Assembly (NCBI GenBank): GCA_947387485.1
Contig: CANDNT010000001.1
Location: 806,001-870,000 of the forward strand
DNA from: Aquimarina rhabdastrellae
GTDB taxonomy: Bacteria > Bacteroidota > Bacteroidia > Flavobacteriales > Flavobacteriaceae
DNA: 64,000 nucleotides
Reading direction: 5' to 3'
Positions 49,101-59,800 of the stretch are shown here, one piece after another. The notes beneath the pieces were generated by a model. The model ran no database searches. It was not told where the DNA came from and saw only the letters and a list, made by a program, of their open reading frames with translations. A program made the position numbers and the translations under genes. How positions within the stretch are numbered: position 1 is the stretch's first letter; each line of letters starts with the position of its first letter.

Positions 49101-52100
49101 ATCTGATTTCTATTCAGGTATTGAACCTTATTAATTTCTAACTCTGGATTTTCTATACATTGTTCAATAAAATTCTCATAATTTACAACCAAACTTTCTA
49201 TAAACTCTGCTTGATATAAATTGGTATTATATTGTATCCCTAAATTAAGTCCTCCTCTAGTTTCTACAAACGAAAATGTAATATCAAATTTACTAACTTG
49301 ATTTTCTGTTTTTTGATATATACTACAATCAAGATTTTCAAAAGAATCATTCAAACTCAAAACTTGACTTGTCTGTTTATCAAAAATCACTAAAGCGTCA
49401 AATACTGGTGAACGGCTCATATCTCTCACTAAATTCAACTCATTTACAAGATCACCAAAAGGATAATTTGTATTAGCATAAGCTTTAAGTAATATTCTTT
49501 TTTGAACATCTAATAGTTCTAAAAAACTATTATCCAGATCAAATCTTGTTCTTATCGGTAAAGTATTAATAAACACTCCTACTTGATTTTCTAAATCTGG
49601 ATGATCTCTTCCTAATACTGGAGTCCCAAGAATAATATCTGTCTGGTGGGTATATCTACTTAATAAACCATTAAGACCTGCCATTAAGTTCATAAATAAA
49701 GTAGTCTTATGTCTTTTTGAAAACTGAACTAGTTTTTTATAAACTTTATCTTTAAACTTAAAATGAACACTATCACCATCAAATGTCTGGATCACTGGTC
49801 TTTGTTTATACGTAGGCAAATTTAATACTGGTAATTCACCTGAAAATTCTTTTAACCAATGTTCTTTCTCTTTATTTAGATGCTTTTTTGCTTGTTCATT
49901 AAGTGACCAAGCAACATAATCTTTAAATTGAATATTTAATTCTGGTAAACTAATATTATTCTTATTAATTAATCCATTATAGCTCGTAACTATCTCCTTT
50001 AATAGAATTTCAATAGATTTACCATCTCCTATAATATGGTGTAAAACTAAATTTAAATAGAAGCTCTGTTCATTTTCAATAATTAAATCAACTTTTAACA
50101 ACGGTGCCTTTGTTAGGTCAAATAGTATATTATTTACCTCACAAATTAAATCTTCAGTTTTGTTATTTTCTGAAACTATATGTGATATAACATCAAAATT
50201 CACATCTTCAATACCCTGTATATATTGCTTTATTTCTCCTGAATCACTTTTTATAAACGAAGTCCTTAGAGAATCATGTCGTTTAATAACTTCTTTTAAT
50301 GACTTTTTTAGGACTTGTATATTAAGTTTACCTTCAATTTTTATTGTTAATGGAATATTATAAGCTTTATTTGCTTTTTCATTTTGGCTAAGTATCCAAA
50401 ATCTAAATTGAGTTGAAGACAATGGATATAAATCAGAGATTGGTGCCTGTGGTATATGATCAAAAGTATTCTGCTTAAGGTAAGGTATTATTTCTTTTAT
50501 AGTAGGATTTTCAAATATTTCTGCCACGGTAATTACATACCCCAACTGTTGTTTTATTTGATTAACGATTCTTGCAACTGTTAGACTATTACCTCCTAAC
50601 TCAAAAATCACATCATTTACTCCCACTTTATCAATTTCTAAAATACCTTTCCATATTTCCACTAAATCTTCTTCTATCTTACAAGACGGAGCTACATATG
50701 ATGTTTTATTCAAATCTTGCTTAGTCAATGGATCAGGCAATGCTTTTTTATCAATTTTTCCGTTGGAAGTGAGCGGTATTTTGTTTAACTCAACAAAATA
50801 GGATGGGATCATATATTGAGGCAAATGTTTGAGTAAATACCTTCTCAAATCAGAAGTAGTATTCTGATTGTCTTTATATTTTACATAAGCGCAAAGTCTT
50901 TTTTCATTCTCTACTGTATATACCCCCACTATAGCTTCAGAAATATATTGATGTTTTATCAATAGTCTTTCTATCTCTTTTAATTCAACCCTGTATCCAT
51001 TAACCTTTACCTGATCATCTTTTCTTCTTGCAAAAAGAATGTCTCCATTATCTCTCCAGTAAGCATAATCTCCTGTTTTATATAACTTTTGTCCTATTTT
51101 GAATGGATTATTTATAAATCTATTTTTAGTTTCTTTGGACATATTAAGATATCCTATAGCTAAATTATCTCCCCCTATATAAATCTCTCCTTGAACTCCA
51201 ATAGTAACAGGATTTAAATTGGAATCTAGTATATATATGTTTGTATTTGAAATAGGTTTACCAATTGGTGCATAAGCTTCTAAGTTATTCATAGAAGCTG
51301 ACATCGAATGACTCGTAACTACATGTGTTTCGGCTGGTCCATAGTGATTATGTAACTTAATTTCCGGGTTAGCCTCTAAAAATTTATGCAATGATTCATT
51401 TATAATCAATTGCTCACCAGAAGATGAAATATGTTTTATAGAGTGACCTTTAAACTGCTCTGGTGTACAAATTATATATAAACTATTTAATGCTGCATAA
51501 GGCATTGATATAGTTTCTATTTTATTATCCAAAATATATTTTGATAACTCAAGAAAATCAAGACGAATTTCTTCATTAACAATATATAATGTTCCTCCGC
51601 TATTTAAAACAAACCAACAATCTTGAATCGAAACATCAAAACTAAAAGACGCATATTGTAAATGATTTAATCCTTTATCTATTCCCGAATAATTGATGTG
51701 CCACTGAATTAAATTACTCAACATTCTATGAGTTTGAACTACTCCTTTTGGCTTCCCTGTAGATCCAGAGGTATAGACAACAAATGACGGAGAAGATATA
51801 TCTATTTTAAGATCGAGATCTTTGATATCATATGCTGACATATCTTCATAACTTAAGTCAAATATGCTTCTTCCTTCCAATAGATCAGCTTCCAACAAAT
51901 TATTATTAGCAATAATTAATTTTATAGATGCATCATTCAAAATATGCGTAATGCGCTTTTTGGGGTACTTATGATCAATAGGCACATAACAAGCTCCGGA
52001 TTTCAGTATTCCAATCATAGTGATAATACTGTTTAAAGATCTTTCCAGCATTACCGCTACTTTCTCATTGGATTCAACTTTATATTTCTCTTTTAAACAA

Positions 52101-53815
52101 TGTGCTAATTGATTACTATATGCATCTAACTGACTGTAGGTCAAATACTCACCATCGAACACAACTGCTTTATCATCAGGTGTTTCAATCACCTGTTTCT
52201 TAAACATTTCAATTACCGTTACCTCATTATAGTCTTTTTCATTTAAGTTAAAATGCTCTAGTATATTATTCTTTTCTACACTTGATAAGTAATCAATTTC
52301 GGAAATAGGTTTTTCTGGAGTTTCCAACATCTTGTCAAGAATACTTTTGTAATGCTGGATAAATTGTTTTATTCGTTTTTCTTCATAGACATCTGTATTA
52401 AATTCAAGATTTAACAACAAATAATCTCCCATTTCTTCAAACCTAAATAATAAATCAAATTTACTGTACGTATTATCACTTTGCTTTATTTCATGTAACT
52501 CATCTTCGTTAGGAATATTGGTGTATTTCGTCTGATTCTGCAATACAACCATTACATCAAATACAGGGTTTCTTGATAAATCTTTACTAGTATTAAGGTC
52601 ATCTACTAATTCATCAAAAGGATACTGTTGGTTATTGTATGCCTTTATAGTAGTTTCTTTAATTTTTGAATACAGTTCGACAAAAGTATCTGAGTCTGAA
52701 ATTTTGTTTCTTATGGCTAGCGTATTAACATAAAAACCTATTTGATCTGTTAAATCAGGATGTTCTCTTGCTGCGATTGGAGTCCCTATAACAATTTCTT
52801 TTTGACCAGTATATATATACAAAAGTGCTCTAATAGTACTTAAAGCCCCCATGTACAAAGATCCTCCAGTTTTATTAGAGAATTCTTTTAACAAATATGT
52901 CTGTTTCTTAGTAAGATACGTATAATACGTTTTCCCATTATATGTTTTTATGGAAGGTCTTTTCTTTTCTGTTGGAAATTCGAACTTAGGAAGATTACCC
53001 TTTAATTCTTCTAACCAATATTTTTTTTGCTCTTCAAGTTTTGATTTGTTAATCTGATCTGTGTACCATACTGCATAATCTTTATACTGAATTCTTAAGT
53101 TTGGTAGTGAAGGCTCATTATCTTTTTCATAAGCGTTATAACACTCAAACACATCTCTTGCCAATATTTCAAGAGACCATCCATCACTGATTATGTGATG
53201 CATATTATAATAAAAGATATATTTATTTTCTTCTAACTTTAATAAGGTAGCTCTTATTAAAGGGCCTTTTTCTAAATCAAATGGTTTTACCGCATCTTCA
53301 TTTATATACTGCCTGGATTTTAATATTTTATCTTTTTCCTGGCTAAAATCAACATAATCAATTTTAAACCCTAACTCCTCTTGTTTTAATACAAATTGAT
53401 GTACTTCATCATTTTGCTCTTGCTTAAAAACGGTACGTAAAATTTCATGTCTTTGGATAACGAAATTGACAGATTTCTTAAAAAGATGTATGTTACATTC
53501 TTTATTCAGTTCAATTTCGAATGGCATATTATAAGCTATCGAAGCTTCGTCTACCTGAGAAGCAATCCACAACCTTTTTTGTGCATTTGATATGGGGTAT
53601 GAGTTTGAAGGAAAAGCTTTAGGTATCTTTTCGAAATTTTTGTTCTTTGATATCTTTACTAAATAATCTTTAATACGCTCCTTGTTCTGTTTAACCAGTT
53701 CTATCGTATTTTCATCAATATCATCTTTCAAAAAAAGTAATTCGATTTCATCTCCTAAAAGGTTCAGACCAATCCCTTTTTCTTTCAGTTCTTTTACTAA
53801 AAAAGCTATTTCCAT
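46157..53815 (-). CDS. Two-module NRPS: docking-C-A(Pro-like)-T-C-A(Gly, with inserted luciferase-like monooxygenase)-T
   Basis: This 2552-residue synthetase starts 3 bp after the stop of the preceding gene, so the two are probably translationally coupled. It has a TubC-like docking domain (about 1-55). Module 1: C (H206-H207), A core near 684, T Ser1077; code DVQSISHVVK, nearest to Pro (DVQxIAHVVK) with two changes. Module 2: C (H1259-H-I-I-G-D-G), A core near 1738, T Ser2487. Between the A4 region (F-D-I-S-I-L-E near 1782) and the next A segment (Q-S-T-P near 2187) sits an FMN-type luciferase-like monooxygenase, about 1810-2155, with V-P-E-R-H-F-H, F-P-N-P-S-V and S-G-W-H-P-N-D-F. Joining the two A halves gives DILQLGMIWK, Gly. 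In the myxothiazol and melithiazol synthetases (MtaG, MelG) a similar insert in a Gly A domain alpha-hydroxylates the glycine. The C-terminus ends I-D-F-M-N-E-M, unlike the Ile-ending tails, and the next protein is the PKS. Confidence 0.94.
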   Translation of the reverse strand: MEIAFLVKELKEKGIGLNLLGDEIELLFLKDDIDENTIELVKQNKERIKDYLVKISKNKNFEKIPKAFPSNSYPISNAQKRLWIASQVDEASIAYNMPFEIELNKECNIHLFKKSVNFVIQRHEILRTVFKQEQNDEVHQFVLKQEELGFKIDYVDFSQEKDKILKSRQYINEDAVKPFDLEKGPLIRATLLKLEENKYIFYYNMHHIISDGWSLEILARDVFECYNAYEKDNEPSLPNLRIQYKDYAVWYTDQINKSKLEEQKKYWLEELKGNLPKFEFPTEKKRPSIKTYNGKTYYTYLTKKQTYLLKEFSNKTGGSLYMGALSTIRALLYIYTGQKEIVIGTPIAAREHPDLTDQIGFYVNTLAIRNKISDSDTFVELYSKIKETTIKAYNNQQYPFDELVDDLNTSKDLSRNPVFDVMVVLQNQTKYTNIPNEDELHEIKQSDNTYSKFDLLFRFEEMGDYLLLNLEFNTDVYEEKRIKQFIQHYKSILDKMLETPEKPISEIDYLSSVEKNNILEHFNLNEKDYNEVTVIEMFKKQVIETPDDKAVVFDGEYLTYSQLDAYSNQLAHCLKEKYKVESNEKVAVMLERSLNSIITMIGILKSGACYVPIDHKYPKKRITHILNDASIKLIIANNNLLEADLLEGRSIFDLSYEDMSAYDIKDLDLKIDISSPSFVVYTSGSTGKPKGVVQTHRMLSNLIQWHINYSGIDKGLNHLQYASFSFDVSIQDCWFVLNSGGTLYIVNEEIRLDFLELSKYILDNKIETISMPYAALNSLYIICTPEQFKGHSIKHISSSGEQLIINESLHKFLEANPEIKLHNHYGPAETHVVTSHSMSASMNNLEAYAPIGKPISNTNIYILDSNLNPVTIGVQGEIYIGGDNLAIGYLNMSKETKNRFINNPFKIGQKLYKTGDYAYWRDNGDILFARRKDDQVKVNGYRVELKEIERLLIKHQYISEAIVGVYTVENEKRLCAYVKYKDNQNTTSDLRRYLLKHLPQYMIPSYFVELNKIPLTSNGKIDKKALPDPLTKQDLNKTSYVAPSCKIEEDLVEIWKGILEIDKVGVNDVIFELGGNSLTVARIVNQIKQQLGYVITVAEIFENPTIKEIIPYLKQNTFDHIPQAPISDLYPLSSTQFRFWILSQNEKANKAYNIPLTIKIEGKLNIQVLKKSLKEVIKRHDSLRTSFIKSDSGEIKQYIQGIEDVNFDVISHIVSENNKTEDLICEVNNILFDLTKAPLLKVDLIIENEQSFYLNLVLHHIIGDGKSIEILLKEIVTSYNGLINKNNISLPELNIQFKDYVAWSLNEQAKKHLNKEKEHWLKEFSGELPVLNLPTYKQRPVIQTFDGDSVHFKFKDKVYKKLVQFSKRHKTTLFMNLMAGLNGLLSRYTHQTDIILGTPVLGRDHPDLENQVGVFINTLPIRTRFDLDNSFLELLDVQKRILLKAYANTNYPFGDLVNELNLVRDMSRSPVFDALVIFDKQTSQVLSLNDSFENLDCSIYQKTENQVSKFDITFSFVETRGGLNLGIQYNTNLYQAEFIESLVVNYENFIEQCIENPELEINKVQYLNRNQIYRVLNKFNDTEYKYNIEETVISLIQKQVEESPEDIALVCEEKEISYKELDQRSTNLALHLQKQGVLPNTTIGVCLGRSIEMVIAILGILKSGASYLPLDPFYPLDRLDYILKHSNTKIVLVDKGTKEIIPKTINTVVVETLETRLFLETQLPEIKSSSLAYVIYTSGSTGKPKGVKVSHRNLTNFINGMTRIFTNSSHTNVWLATTSISFDISILELLWTLTRRNKVIIHLERPVSVSPKPIMDFSLFYFPTGTKSEVNKYKLLIEGASFADKNGFSAIWVPERHFHDFGDQFPNPSVAAAAVSTITQNIKLRSGSVVLPLHDTVRVAEEWSMVDNLSNGRVELSIASGWHPNDFVLAPDSYENRHQIMREKIDELKKLWGGNSLGRKNGIGKNFEFTIHPIPVQNELPIWITAAGSIETFKYAGAIGANLLTHLLGQSIEDLSGKIEIYRETLRENGFDPKTRKVALMLHTFVSDDESMVKEVVETPFKNYLKNSLNLLKPIAEEQGLDIDNDQDVLLNIGFLRYYKTNSLFGTPESCLEIIDKVYKADVDEIACLIDFGIEEQMVIDNLSHLYRLKELIRRSKIQYDFIIDKIKRLTSKEDTAALIEKYKVTHLQSTPSFYEEFLSNHNGEEALKQLNTLLIGGEVLKKSLAEKLLKETKSEVYNMYGPTETTIWSSVKPLNRNEEVTIGKPIVNTEIYILDNNNQLCPIGVSGELCIGGDGVSLGYMNNNVSTRSKFIKNPFKADQIIYKTGDLACWLPSGDIQYQGRLDSQVKIKGYRIELEEIENVILEYTGINQCAVSTFQNKEETVIAAYIKNTENVEEESVKGFLRLRLPHYMIPQHIITLNEFPQTANGKINYKELPFPNGKKAENKKYVAPRNEIEKKLLSIWSDFLDMDKISIDDNFFEIGGNSMKVFQLLTIINTTLNTDLKIISFFQYPTIRTLAENLDDVKSTPKVQIEENEMEDVDELIDFMNEM

Positions 53816-53818
53816 ATT

Positions 53819-56800
53819 TTATATAGTAATTTTTTTGATTGATTCATTCGTTTTCACTGTGTCTAACCATTGTGTATTCTCTATATTCACCGCCAAATAC
53901 TCTATTGTTGGATTGACAAAGACCTGTTCTATTTCAATTTTGACATCAAATTTTTTATAAATGACAGATAGTAGCTTAGTAGCGTTAATACTGTTTCCTC
54001 CTAATTCAAAAAAGTTATCCGTCACTCCTATTTTTTCTATTCCTAAAATTCCCTCCCAAATACGCACCAAATCTGTCTCCAATTCATTTCTTGGAGCTAT
54101 ATATTCTCTTTTTAGTATATCGCTTTCTGAAACTTCAGGGAGATTATCCTTATCTACCTTACCATTAGGAGTTAAAGGTATTTGATCAAGGATTACATAA
54201 TAATTTGGAAGCATATAATCAGGTAAGATATTACTTAACTTAAATCTTAATTTTTGCTTATCGATAGGTTCTGACGCAACTATATACGAAATTATATAAG
54301 CACTTTCATTATTGCGTTTTATGGTAACGACTGCTTGTTCTATTTCGTTTTGATTAACTAGTACATTTTCTATTTCTCCAAGTTCAATTCGATACCCTCT
54401 TACCTTAACCTGGCCATCTTTTCTTCCAATAAACTCAATATTTCCATCGGGTAACCATCTCGCCAAATCTCCTGTTTTATATACTAATTTATCTTCTATA
54501 AATGGATGTGAGATAAATTTCTTTTTTGTCAGATCCGGATTGTTTAAGTACCCTCTGGATACTCCTAAACCTGATATATAAATTTCTCCTATAACTCCAT
54601 AAGGTTGTAATTGCATCCCATCAGAAAGTATATAGAATTGTGTATTATCTATTGGTTTTCCTATCGGAATTGACTTATCATAGCTATTCTTGATTCTAAA
54701 ACAACTACTATAAGTGGTATCTTCTGAGGGTCCGTACAAATTTCTCGCCTCTATATTAAGCTTGTTTACATCATTACTTAATTCGATCGGAATTGGCTCT
54801 CCTGCCATATTTATGGCCACAATATTGTCCAGATTGACTGTTTTTTTAAGTAAGGAGTGTATTACTGAAGGTACTGTATTTATGAATACATTCTTATCAA
54901 TGGTAATATAATCCTGTATGAATAAACCATTTTCTAGAATGCGTATTTTTTTTCCAATAATCAAAGGATAAAACATCTCAAACACCGATAAATCAAAACA
55001 ATGAGATGTAACAGCATATAAAACATCAAATGGTGTTTGAATAAATTCTTTGATGGACCATTCTAACATAGCTACCGCATTTCTATGCTCTATCATTACC
55101 CCTTTAGGTTTCCCTGTGGATCCGGAAGTGTAAATAATGTAAGCCAAATCAGCTACAGCATTGAGTTTTTCTACATTCTTTTTTGAATAGCCCTCTGCAA
55201 CTTTTATAAAGGCTTCAAATTTATCAGCATCTATTATGATTTTACATCCACTATCTTTTTCAATATAGGAGATTCTTTCTTCAGGATAATTAATATCAAT
55301 AGGGATGTACGCTGCACCGGATTTTAATACCCCCAGAATAGTAACAAATAGATTCTCACTTCTTTCCAATTTGACACCTATTAGATCTTCTGGTTGTACT
55401 TTGTACACCTCTCTGAGAAATGATGCCAATTGATTTGAACGTTCATTGATCTGGTTATAGGTAAACTCTTTTTCTCCAAATACAACTGCAATACCATCAG
55501 GAGTTTTTTCCACTTGTTCCTCAAACAAGTCTATCAGTGTTTTGTCTGATAGGTTGTTGTCATACTCCGTATTACCTCCTTCCATCAATTGACTGGATTC
55601 TTGTGGGGTTAAATAATCTATTGATTGTATTTTTTTATCAATACCCGAAATTGCCTTTCTTAACAAATTTTCAAAATGCTCAAAAAAGCGGATAATCAAC
55701 AACTGATCATAAATATCCGTATTGTACTCTATAGAAAGTGATAAACATTCTTCCAGCTCAATAAAAGTAAAACTAACATCAAATTGTGAAGTATCTTGAT
55801 GTAATTGATACGGTTCTGTAAAGATATCTTCTAATTGATCATTCTGCTGACTTATACTAGTGAGCTGAGATTGATTTTGTAAAACTACCAAAACATCAAA
55901 TAGTGCAGATCGTGATGTATCTCGTTTTAAATCTAATTTACTTATCAAATCATCAAATGGATACAATTGATGCTCATAGGCTTCCAAAAGTGTCTGTTTT
56001 TGCTGCTGTAAAAGCTCAAAAAAACTATACTCTTCTGCTATTTTTGTACGAATTGCTAAAGTATTTAAATACAATCCTATTTGATTCTCCAAATCGGGGT
56101 GTTCTCTTCCTGCTACCGGAGTACCTATTATAATATCATTTTGGTTAGTATACCTATATAACAATGCGTTAATTCCCGACAGTAAAGTCATAAATAAAGT
56201 GACTCCTTCTTCCTTTGAAAATGTCTTTATCCTTTGGGTAAAATCTTTAGAAAATCGATACGTCTCTCTATTTCCTTTATAGGTCTGTATTAAAGGGCGT
56301 TTTTTAAAACTAGGGAGTTCCAAAACCGGTAAATCACCCGAAAACTTTTGTAACCAATACGCTTCAGACGTTTTATATTTTTTTTCTTTTAACTGTGATT
56401 GCAGCCATACTGCATAATCCTTGTATTGTATTGACAATGGCTGAAGCTTTACCGAATCATTGATTCGTAATGTATTATACAAGCTAATAACCTCAGATGC
56501 TATCAACTCCATCGACCATCCATCTCCTATAATATGATGTAATACGAATGAAAATAAATATTCTTCTTCTTTTAGTTTTAATAAACAAGCTCTGAATAAT
56601 GGAGCTATACTCAAATCAAAAACTTTGGAATGTTCTTCTTTCAGGAAAGCATCTGTTTCTTCCTTTCCCTGATCTGTAAAATCATGAACATTAATATCTG
56701 AAATTACCTCTCCAAAATCCTTTATGAATTGTTCTATCGCACCTTCTTCATTGGTTTTAAAACAGGTTCTTAAAATTTCATGTCGTTTTATTACATGCCC

Positions 56801-59800
56801 TATTGCCTTTTTAAACTTGTCAATATTTAGTACTCCCTGAAATTTTATTACACCTGGTATATTATATGCAGAACTTCCACCTTCAAGCTGACTCAATACC
56901 CATAATCTATGTTGCGAAGGTGTTAATGGGTAAGATATAGCCTTGGGCGCTACAGAAATAGCTTTATACATACTACTCTTAAGCGTATTGCTTATTTGTG
57001 AAATCGTTGGGTTTTGGAAAAAATCCCTGTAACTAACCCTTCTATTAAGAGCCTTATAAATATGATTTATGATTTGACCAATCATCAAACTATTACCCCC
57101 CAGATCAAAGAAACTATCTTCTATACCTACTCTCTCAACTCCTAAAACTTCTTGCCATATCGATACTAATTGTTCTTCCGTCTGATTTCGAGGTGCTATA
57201 TAATCGGAAGTGCTATCATAGTCTATGAGTATATTTCCAAGTGATTTTCGATCTATTTTCCTATTTGGAGTTAAAGGCATACTTTCAATAGCTTTAAAAT
57301 TAACCGGGATCATGTAACTAGGTAATTTTGTTTTCAAGAAAGCTTTTAATTCATCTATGCAAATAGTTGACTTTTCAATATAAAATGATACCAGAACTTC
57401 GCTTTCTCCTGCTTTATTTACTATAGTAATTGCCTGTGTAATTTCATCTGAAAAGGATAGTATTGTATGATCTATCTCTCCCAACTCAATACGATAACCT
57501 CTTAGTTTTACCTGGTGGTCATTTCTTCCTAAAAATTCAATATTCCCATCCAGGTGCCATTTTGCCAGATCCCCTGTGTCATACATTACCTTTCCCTTTT
57601 CAAAGGGGCTTGGAATAAACTTTTGCGCTGTTAATTCCATGCGGTTTAAGTATCCTTTAGCTAGCCCCTCTCCGGAGATATATAATTTTCCCGAAACTCC
57701 GGTAGGCAGTAATTCTAATTTATCCCCTAATATATAGACTTGGGTATTTGCTATAGGACTACCTATACTTAATGCTTCCTCTTTTTTCTTAATTGGTTTA
57801 ACACTTGACCAAATGGTGGTTTCCGTAGGTCCATACATATTCCACAATCCTCCAGATACATCCAGTAGTTGTGATGCTAAGGATGTTTTTAATGAGTCTC
57901 CTCCACATAGAACCTTTAAGTTCTTATCACCTTTCCATCCACCGTCACATAACAATTGATAAAATCCTGGAGTTCCTTGAATAATTGTTGGTTTAACTTC
58001 TTCAATATTCAATATTAATTTTCCTATATCTGATAAAGTATCATGATCAGCTATAAAGACTTTTCCACCTGAAATTAGCGGTACAAAAAATTCTAATATG
58101 GAAATGTCAAACGAATATGTTGTTATGGCATACAAAATATCATTATTGCCAATTTCAAACTGATCCCTAATACTTAATAAAAAATTGATTAGAGAGGCAT
58201 GCCCAACCTCTACTCCTTTTGGGTTTCCTGTTGAGCCCGAGGTATAAATAATGTATGCCGTATCTTCAGGGCAGGATAAATTGCTGAAAATAGGACTTTT
58301 AATCGATTGATGTAGAATATCTTCTACTTTTATTAATGAATAATCACTTTTATTGACAAATGAATACTCGTGATCGCAAATTAATGTCTTAGCTCCGCTG
58401 TCTGCTATAATATATCGTAATCTATCTTCGGGAAAAGTAGGATCAATAGGAATATAGCTTCTTCCCGATTTCAAAATTCCTAATAGAACCACTAAGGTAT
58501 TGATTGTTCTATCCAGGATCACTCCAATGACTCTTTCTTCTTTGGAAATATTAGTTTCTATATAGGCAGTTACTTTATTCGAATAGGTGTTAAGTTCTTC
58601 GTACGTAAGTTTCCGAAAGTTATCTTGTACTGCAATAGATTCTGCACTCTTATTTACCTGCTGTTCAAAAAGGCCTATCAAGGTTTTATCTTTCGGGTAA
58701 TCTACCTTGGTATCATTAAAATCATATAAAATAGTATTTGCCTCCTCAGATGTTAAATAATCAACTGATTCTAGTTGTACATTACTATTGGATATCGCAA
58801 TACTCAACAAATTTTCAAAATGACTGAAAATTCGGACAATCAAGAATTGATCATAAATATCTGTGTTATATTGAATATTAAGGGATAATGTGTCTTCTTC
58901 AATAAACGTAAAGCTCAAGTCAAATTGGGAAGTATTTTGCTCCAGATCATAAGGAGCGGTTTTTATATCTTCCAATCCATTACCGTGAGAGGATATGCTC
59001 TGAAGTTGGGATTGATTTTGCAAAATTACCAGCACATCAAATAATGCTGAACGTGAGGTGTCCCGCTTTAAACCTAGCTTCCCTACAAGATCATCAAAAG
59101 GATACAATTGATGCTCATAAGCTTCTAAGAGTGTTTGTTTTTGTTGTTGTAAAAGATCGGCAAAACTGAATCCTTCAGAGATCCCAGTACGAATCGCCAA
59201 TGTATTTAAATAAAGTCCTATCTGATCCTCCAAATCCGGATGCTCCCTTCCTGCAACGGGAGTACCTAAGATAATATCTCTCTGACCCGTATACCTGTAC
59301 AATAGTGCATTAATCCCCGACATCAAGGTCATAAACAAAGTAACTCCTTGATCTTGTGAAAAAGCTTTTATATTTTGGGTAAAATCCTCTGAAAAACGAT
59401 GCGTCAGTGTCTTTCCATTATATGTCTGTATTAAGGGGCGTTTCTTAAAACTTGGCAGCTCTAAAACCGGTAAGTCTCCCGAAAGGTTTTTTAACCAATA
59501 AGCCTCAGAAGTCTTATACTCTTCTCTTTTCAGTTCCGATCGTAACCAAACTGCATAATCCTTGTACTGTAACTCCAAAGGATCTGTCAGTACTTCCCCA
59601 CCTTTCAACAAATTGTTATAGCCTCTTACTACCTCGGACATGATCAGCTCCATAGACCAACCATCCCCTATAATGTGGTGCAGTACGAAAGAAAATAAAT
59701 GAGTGTCCTCACTTAGTTTCAATAGGCTCGCCTTCAATAAAGGTCCTTTGCTTAAATCGAATACCTGCAAATGTTCATGTCTTAAAAAGGTATCTGTCAC

